From NCBI GenBank assembly GCA_900554415.1, contig USGU01000027.1, positions 1 through 17,105 of the forward strand: a stretch of DNA of 17,105 nt, in the 5' to 3' direction. This document shows, piece after piece, positions 13,251 to 17,105 of this stretch. Positions within the stretch are counted from its first letter, which is position 1. The number at the start of each line of letters is the position of its first letter. The stretch is from an uncultured Lachnospiraceae bacterium (GTDB lineage: Bacteria; Bacillota; Clostridia; Lachnospirales; Lachnospiraceae). The notes below the pieces were generated by a model, which searched no databases, was not told where the DNA came from, and was given only the letters and a program-made list of their open reading frames with translations. A program made the translations under genes and the position numbers.

Positions 13251-15113
13251 TTAAACTTCTTTGTAGTCGCCATCTACTACATCGTCAGCGCCATATCCTT
13301 CTGGTGCCGGGCCAGCTTCTGGTGCAGGTCCTGCCTGACCCTGAGCTCCCTGAGCCTGTTCGTAAACTTTTGCAAACAGTTTCTGAGCGCTTTCCATTAA
13401 TTTTTCTTTTGCAGCTTTGATTTCAGCAACCTGAGCATCTGTAAGTTCATCTGTATTTGCTTTTGCAAGCAAATCTTTCAGTGCCTGGATATCAGCTTCT
13501 ACAACTGCTTTATCAGAAGCATCTAATTTGTCACCAACTTCGCCCATTGCTTTCTCTGTCTGGAATACCATAGAGTCTGCTTCGTTCTTCGTATCGATTG
13601 CTTCTTTACGTTTCTTGTCCTGAGCTTCGAATTCTGCTGCTTCTTTGACTGCACGGTCAATATCGGCATCAGACATATTAGAACCTGCTGTGATTGTAAT
13701 ATGCTGTTCTTTTCCAGTTCCAAGGTCTTTTGCAGATACATTTACAATACCATTTGCATCAATATCAAATGTTACTTCAATCTGTGGGATTCCACGTCCT
13801 GCTGGTGGGATTCCATCCAGTCTGAACTGTCCAAGTGACTTGTTGTCTCTTGCAAACTGTCTTTCACCCTGTACTACGTTGATATCAACGGCTGTCTGAT
13901 TATCTGCTGCTGTTGAGAAAATCTGGCTCTTCTTTGTAGGGATTGTTGTATTTCTTTCAATCAATCTTGTTGCAATACCACCCATTGTTTCGATAGAAAG
14001 TGAAAGTGGTGTTACATCCAAAAGAAGGATATCGCCTGCGCCTGCATCTCCGGCAAGTTTACCACCCTGTACAGAAGCACCGAGTGCTACACATTCGTCT
14101 GGGTTCAGAGATTTGCTTGGTTCTTTTCCTGTCAGACGTTTTACTTCTTCCTGTACTGCAGGGATACGTGTAGAACCACCAACAAGAAGTACCTGTCCGA
14201 GGTCTGCTGCTGTAATACCTGCATCTGAAAGTGCACGTCTTACTGGTTCTGCTGTCTTTTCTACTAAGTCATGTGTCAATTCATCAAATTTTGCTCTTGT
14301 AAGGTTCATATCAAAATGCTTTGGACCTTCTGCTGTAGCAGTGATGAATGGAAGGTTGATGTTTGTTGTTGTTGCAGAAGAAAGTTCTTTCTTTGCTTTT
14401 TCTGCTGCTTCTTTCAATCTCTGAAGAGCCATCTTATCTGTAGATAAGTCTACGCCTTCTTTTGCCTTGAAGTCTGCAAGCATGTAATCTGTAATCTTCT
14501 GGTCGAAGTCATCTCCACCAAGTCTGTTGTTACCTGCTGTTGATAATACTTCGATAACACCGTCACCGATTTCGATAACAGAAACATCGAATGTACCACC
14601 ACCTAAGTCGTATACCATGATTTTCTGTTCTTTTTCATTATCAAGACCATAAGCAAGTGCTGCCGCTGTTGGTTCGTTGATGATACGTTTTACATCAAGT
14701 CCGGCAATCTTACCAGCATCTTTTGTTGCCTGACGCTGAGCATCGTTGAAGTAAGCCGGTACAGTAATAACTGCTTCTGTTACTTTTTCTCCAAGATATC
14801 CTTCTGCGTCTGCTTTCAGTTTCTGAAGAATCATTGCTGAAATTTCCTGTGGTGAGTATTTCTTACCATCAATTGTTACTTTATAATCTGTTCCCATTTC
14901 TCTTTTGATAGAAGAAATTGTCTTTTCTGCGTTTGTTACAGCCTGACGTTTTGCAGGTTCACCCACAAGACGTTCTCCTGTTTTTGTAAATGCAACTACA
15001 GATGGTGTTGTTCTTGCTCCTTCTGTGTTGGCGATAACTACTGGCTGACCACCTTCCATAACGGCTACGCAGCTATTTGTTGTTCCTAAATCGATTCCAA
15101 TAATTTTTCCCAT
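13251..15113 (-). CDS. dnaK: Chaperone protein DnaK (Hsp70)
   Basis: DnaK is the central ATP-dependent chaperone; it holds unfolded segments in a cycle driven by DnaJ and GrpE. The 620 residues contain all three Hsp70 signatures: IGIDLGTTNSCVAV (from residue 5), VYDLGGGTFDVSVI in the ATPase domain, and VLLVGGSTRIPAVQ. The interdomain linker precedes DVTPLSLSIETMGG, and the substrate-binding domain ends in a Gly/Ala/Pro-rich tail with DDVVDGDYKEV. The length is usual for Gram-positive DnaK. ATG 15111-15113 has AGGAGG eight bases upstream. The codon choice is strongly biased to a few codons, as expected of a highly expressed gene. It lies 53 bases after grpE. Confidence 0.99.
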   Translation of the reverse strand: MGKIIGIDLGTTNSCVAVMEGGQPVVIANTEGARTTPSVVAFTKTGERLVGEPAKRQAVTNAEKTISSIKREMGTDYKVTIDGKKYSPQEISAMILQKLKADAEGYLGEKVTEAVITVPAYFNDAQRQATKDAGKIAGLDVKRIINEPTAAALAYGLDNEKEQKIMVYDLGGGTFDVSVIEIGDGVIEVLSTAGNNRLGGDDFDQKITDYMLADFKAKEGVDLSTDKMALQRLKEAAEKAKKELSSATTTNINLPFITATAEGPKHFDMNLTRAKFDELTHDLVEKTAEPVRRALSDAGITAADLGQVLLVGGSTRIPAVQEEVKRLTGKEPSKSLNPDECVALGASVQGGKLAGDAGAGDILLLDVTPLSLSIETMGGIATRLIERNTTIPTKKSQIFSTAADNQTAVDINVVQGERQFARDNKSLGQFRLDGIPPAGRGIPQIEVTFDIDANGIVNVSAKDLGTGKEQHITITAGSNMSDADIDRAVKEAAEFEAQDKKRKEAIDTKNEADSMVFQTEKAMGEVGDKLDASDKAVVEADIQALKDLLAKANTDELTDAQVAEIKAAKEKLMESAQKLFAKVYEQAQGAQGQAGPAPEAGPAPEGYGADDVVDGDYKEV

Positions 15114-15166
15114 AACGAGGACCTCCTAAATTAATTTCAAAATTGTTTCAATCATTTATTATTTGT

Positions 15167-15784
15167 TTAATTTGCTACTTTTACCATACTGTATCTGACA
15201 ACACTGTCACGATACATATATCCTTTTTGGAATTCTTCTACGATGACATTTTCACCGGCTTCCTCATCTTCCACATGCATCACTGCATGGTGAAGGTCTG
15301 GATTGAATTCCTGTCCCAATGCTTCGATTGGTTTTACGCCTAACCCTTCCAGCATGGTCATCAACTGTTTGTAGACCTTATCCATTCCCTGAACAAATGG
15401 ATTTTCTTTTTCTTCTTCACTTACGGTAACAAAACCGCGTTCAAAATTATCTACAACTGGAAGAATCTTTTCGATGACATCTCTGGCTCCGATTTCGTAC
15501 ATTGCAGATTTCTCTTTCTCTGTTCTCTTTCGGTAATTGTCAAACTCTGCCATCTGTCTTGTGAGCTTATCGGTTAAATCTGCGATCTGCTCATCTTTCT
15601 TATCCTTTTTCGGTGCTTTCGAATCATCACAATCCGCTTTTTCCGAACATTCTGCTTCTGAACATTCTTCCTTCACCTCTTCCGCTGCACCGGCTTCTGT
15701 CTCAGACGCTTCCGCTTCAGCAGCTTTCTTTGCTTCTTCTACAGCTTCCTTTACAACTTCTTCATTCTTTTTCTTTTTATCCAA
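15167..15784 (-). CDS. grpE: Nucleotide exchange factor GrpE
   Basis: GrpE releases ADP from DnaK and resets the chaperone cycle. The 205 residues have a long charged, low-complexity N-terminal stretch (1-65), a coiled coil (about 64-115; QMAEFDNYRKRTEKEKSA), and the C-terminal beta domain that touches DnaK (ALGQEFNPDLHHAVMHVEDE, GYMYRDSVVRYSMVKVAN). The start codon is TTG at 15782-15784: an in-frame TGA two codons upstream (15788-15790) rules out a longer protein, the next ATG in frame is deep in the coiled coil, and AAGGTGG lies nine bases before the TTG. Three cysteines (41, 46, 52) in the acidic region are unusual for GrpE. It is 23 bases after hrcA. Confidence 0.96.
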   Translation of the reverse strand: MDKKKKNEEVVKEAVEEAKKAAEAEASETEAGAAEEVKEECSEAECSEKADCDDSKAPKKDKKDEQIADLTDKLTRQMAEFDNYRKRTEKEKSAMYEIGARDVIEKILPVVDNFERGFVTVSEEEKENPFVQGMDKVYKQLMTMLEGLGVKPIEALGQEFNPDLHHAVMHVEDEEAGENVIVEEFQKGYMYRDSVVRYSMVKVAN

Positions 15785-15807
15785 CGGTCATTTCCACCTT
15801 TCTTTCA

Positions 15808-16851
15808 TCAATCATCTTTATGAAAAATGTCATCCAGCTCTGTCATAAGTGTCTTCAGAGTCTTCATAACATGTTCGTAGTCCATTCGCTTCGGTCCGAT
15901 AATTCCTATCGTTCCCTGCATTCCCTCACCCAGTTCATAAGTGGCAGTTACAACACTGCAATCTTTCATATTTTCCACATTGGATTCATCACCGATGTAA
16001 ACCTGAATATCCTTATTATCACCATGGGCAATGGTCTTATTTACAAGGGAAGCTAATTGCTGCTTTTCTTCAAATGCACTAATAATATCTTGTGCACTTT
16101 CTTTGTCACTAAGCTCTGGATATTTGAAAATATTTGTTGTACCACTGGTATATATTTCCATGTCTCCGCTTACCTGAATGACATTGGCTACGGCATCAAT
16201 CACATTGCTCATTACAGTGCTGTGAATGCCCGCCTGCTCTTTTAACTTCGCTATCAGTCCCAGATTCACCTCTTCCAGAGCCATTCCGTTCAGCGAAGTA
16301 TTTAACAGCATATTCAGCTTCAACAGCGCTTCGTTATCCAGTGGTTCGTCCAGAGTTACTATCTGGTTCTTTACAATATTACCTTCCATGACAACCACAA
16401 CAATCAGTTGTGTTTCATCAAGCGGTGAAAGCTGAATGAACTTTACCTTATTCCGGTTAAATACCGGGGTTGAAATCATAGAAGCATAATTTGTATTATT
16501 TGCAAGAACTTTCGCAGCCTGCTTCAGAAGTAATTCGATTCGGTCAGCTTTCTCAAGCATCTGTTCCTTCATCTCTGTAACTTCCTGAACCTTCTCACTC
16601 ATAAGCATATCGACATACCATCGATACCCCTTATCCGAAGGAATTCTTCCGGCTGATGTGTGAGGCTGCATGATGTAACCGAGTTCTTCCAAATCTGCCA
16701 TCTCATTACGAATCGTGGCAGAACTCAGATTCAAGTCCGTGTACTTGGAAATGGTACGTGAACCAACCGGTTCGCCAGTTTCAAGATAATTCTTAATGAT
16801 TGCATGCAGAATCTTCTGCTTACGCTCACTCAGTTCTTGAATCATATCCAT
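15808..16851 (-). CDS. hrcA: Heat-inducible transcription repressor HrcA
   Basis: HrcA represses class I heat-shock genes by binding CIRCE; its folding depends on chaperones (GroEL in studied species), so unfolded proteins relieve repression. The 347 residues start with a winged helix-turn-helix (about 8-80), including EPVGSRTISKY, SSATIRNEMADLEELGYI (43-60) and the conserved HTSAGRIPSDKGYRWYVD (64-81), followed by the GAF-like and inserted dimerisation domains. ATG 16849-16851 was chosen because GGGAGG is six bases upstream; the ATG at 16855-16857 directly abuts that site. It is the first gene of hrcA-grpE-dnaK-dnaJ and is under its own control through the perfect CIRCE upstream. Confidence 0.97.
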   Translation of the reverse strand: MDMIQELSERKQKILHAIIKNYLETGEPVGSRTISKYTDLNLSSATIRNEMADLEELGYIMQPHTSAGRIPSDKGYRWYVDMLMSEKVQEVTEMKEQMLEKADRIELLLKQAAKVLANNTNYASMISTPVFNRNKVKFIQLSPLDETQLIVVVVMEGNIVKNQIVTLDEPLDNEALLKLNMLLNTSLNGMALEEVNLGLIAKLKEQAGIHSTVMSNVIDAVANVIQVSGDMEIYTSGTTNIFKYPELSDKESAQDIISAFEEKQQLASLVNKTIAHGDNKDIQVYIGDESNVENMKDCSVVTATYELGEGMQGTIGIIGPKRMDYEHVMKTLKTLMTELDDIFHKDD

Positions 16852-16872
16852 ATGCATCCTCCCTTTCTTTTA

Positions 16873-16899
16873 TTAGCACTCATTATTTTCGAGTGCTAA
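16873..16899 (-). promoter_or_regulatory. CIRCE operator (HrcA binding site)
   Basis: TTAGCACTC-N9-GAGTGCTAA, a perfect match to the CIRCE consensus, between the hrcA promoter and its ribosome-binding site. It starts 17 bases after the -10 hexamer, so it is also in the mRNA leader. It shows that the four-gene heat-shock operon is repressed by HrcA. Confidence 0.98.
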
Positions 16900-16916
16900 C
16901 ATTTCTTACGTGTATA

Positions 16917-16945
16917 AATTTACCACTAACCCAAACCATTGTCAA
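16917..16945 (-). promoter_or_regulatory. Sigma-A promoter of the hrcA-grpE-dnaK-dnaJ operon
   Basis: On the minus strand TTGACA (16940-16945) and TAAATT (16917-16922) are 17 bases apart, directly upstream of CIRCE. A vegetative promoter plus CIRCE is the standard class I heat-shock arrangement. I see no second promoter before grpE, dnaK or dnaJ. Confidence 0.85.
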
Positions 16946-16992
16946 CCCTGTTTATAATATTTTTAGAAACTGTTTAGCATTGCGTCGGCAAT

Positions 16993-17035
16993 AAAAATAC
17001 GCCCTGTAAGTTTACTTACAAAGGGCGCTATTTTT
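16993..17035. terminator. Bidirectional hairpin terminator at the right end
   Basis: AAAAAT-A-CGCCCT-GTAAG (16993-17010) pairs with CTTAC-AA-AGGGCG-CT-ATTTTT (17015-17035) around TTTA, with small internal bulges. The T-run follows the stem on the plus strand and its mirror on the minus strand. It most likely ends the gene lying to the right of the window, just upstream of the heat-shock promoter. No coding region is seen from 16946 to 17105. Confidence 0.8.
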
Positions 17036-17105
17036 CATTGTCGGCATAAGGCGTTCAGCCTAAGCGAAAAGCCGTTAGGCTTTGAGCTTGCAATGCGTAG
17101 CTCTA
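17036..17105. repeat. Small repeats and hairpin at the window edge
   Basis: AGCCTAA (17057-17063) pairs with TTAGGCT (17075-17081), with GC-GAAAA-GC in the loop able to add two pairs. CATTG-TCGGCA-TAA (17036-17049) is an imperfect direct repeat of CATTGCGTCGGCAATAA (16978-16994) on the other side of the terminator, and GCATTGC (16977-16983) is the inverse of GCAATGC (17090-17096). It may be the edge of a dispersed intergenic repeat or decayed duplication; only a genome-wide comparison could tell. Confidence 0.4.

Noticed and set aside
16946..16975. Plus-strand promoter around TATAAT at 16953-16958
   Set aside because: No -35 at a suitable distance, no TG extension and no reading frame follows to the window end.

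Overview
The window looks like chromosomal DNA from a moderately low-GC Firmicute, most likely a gut clostridium of the Lachnospiraceae type. That placement is an inference. It rests on Shine-Dalgarno sites close to AGGAGG before nearly every gene, sigma-A promoters of the TTGACA-N17-TATAAT kind, a perfect CIRCE operator before hrcA, the single-chain clade-II form of PurL, and a LexA/DinR box of the Bacillus-Clostridium type. I see no transposase, integrase, CRISPR array, tRNA or rRNA.

Layout from left to right: (1) 1-4528, minus strand: the N-terminal third of a glutamate dehydrogenase gene (gdhA, cut by the window edge) with its own promoter, preceded by a 1252-residue PurL (FGAM synthase with fused glutaminase). 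The purL leader can fold into a closed stem with alternative inner pairings. (2) 4544-6307: a DUF1461/Lit-like membrane protein (minus) and a LysR-type regulator (plus), divergently transcribed from a shared 150-base region with both promoters visible. (3) 6361-6444: two hairpins between converging genes. (4) 6476-11093, minus strand: a three-gene operon of a radical SAM protein, a DUF4130/TIGR03915 protein and a PD-(D/E)XK nuclease-XPD/DinG-type helicase fusion. (5) 11142-11635, minus strand: ridA with its own promoter and terminator. (6) 11726-11962, plus strand: a 38-residue single-span membrane peptide with its own extended -10 promoter and a terminator. (7) 11969-16945, minus strand: the class I heat-shock operon hrcA-grpE-dnaK-dnaJ with a sigma-A promoter and CIRCE. 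(8) 16946-17105: no gene; a bidirectional terminator and small repeats.

The most interesting region is the three-gene operon. Its promoter (TTGCAT-N17-TAGAAT) has a LexA/DinR-type box (GAAC-AAAT-GTTC) at the expected transcription start. The radical SAM protein has a helix-hairpin-helix DNA-binding segment and a C-terminal QLSLF, the consensus sliding-clamp-binding pentapeptide. The third gene joins an apparently intact RecB/Cas4-type nuclease to an iron-sulfur helicase. Taken together this reads as a damage-inducible, replisome-linked DNA repair or base-modification pathway whose chemistry is, as far as I know, undetermined. The families of the first two genes are known only as 'probable DNA metabolism' or 'DNA modification/repair' proteins and often occur with a uracil-DNA glycosylase domain, which is absent here.

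The remaining genes are housekeeping: nitrogen and purine metabolism (gdhA, purL), removal of reactive imines (ridA), lipoprotein remodelling (lit-like) and protein folding (hrcA-grpE-dnaK-dnaJ).
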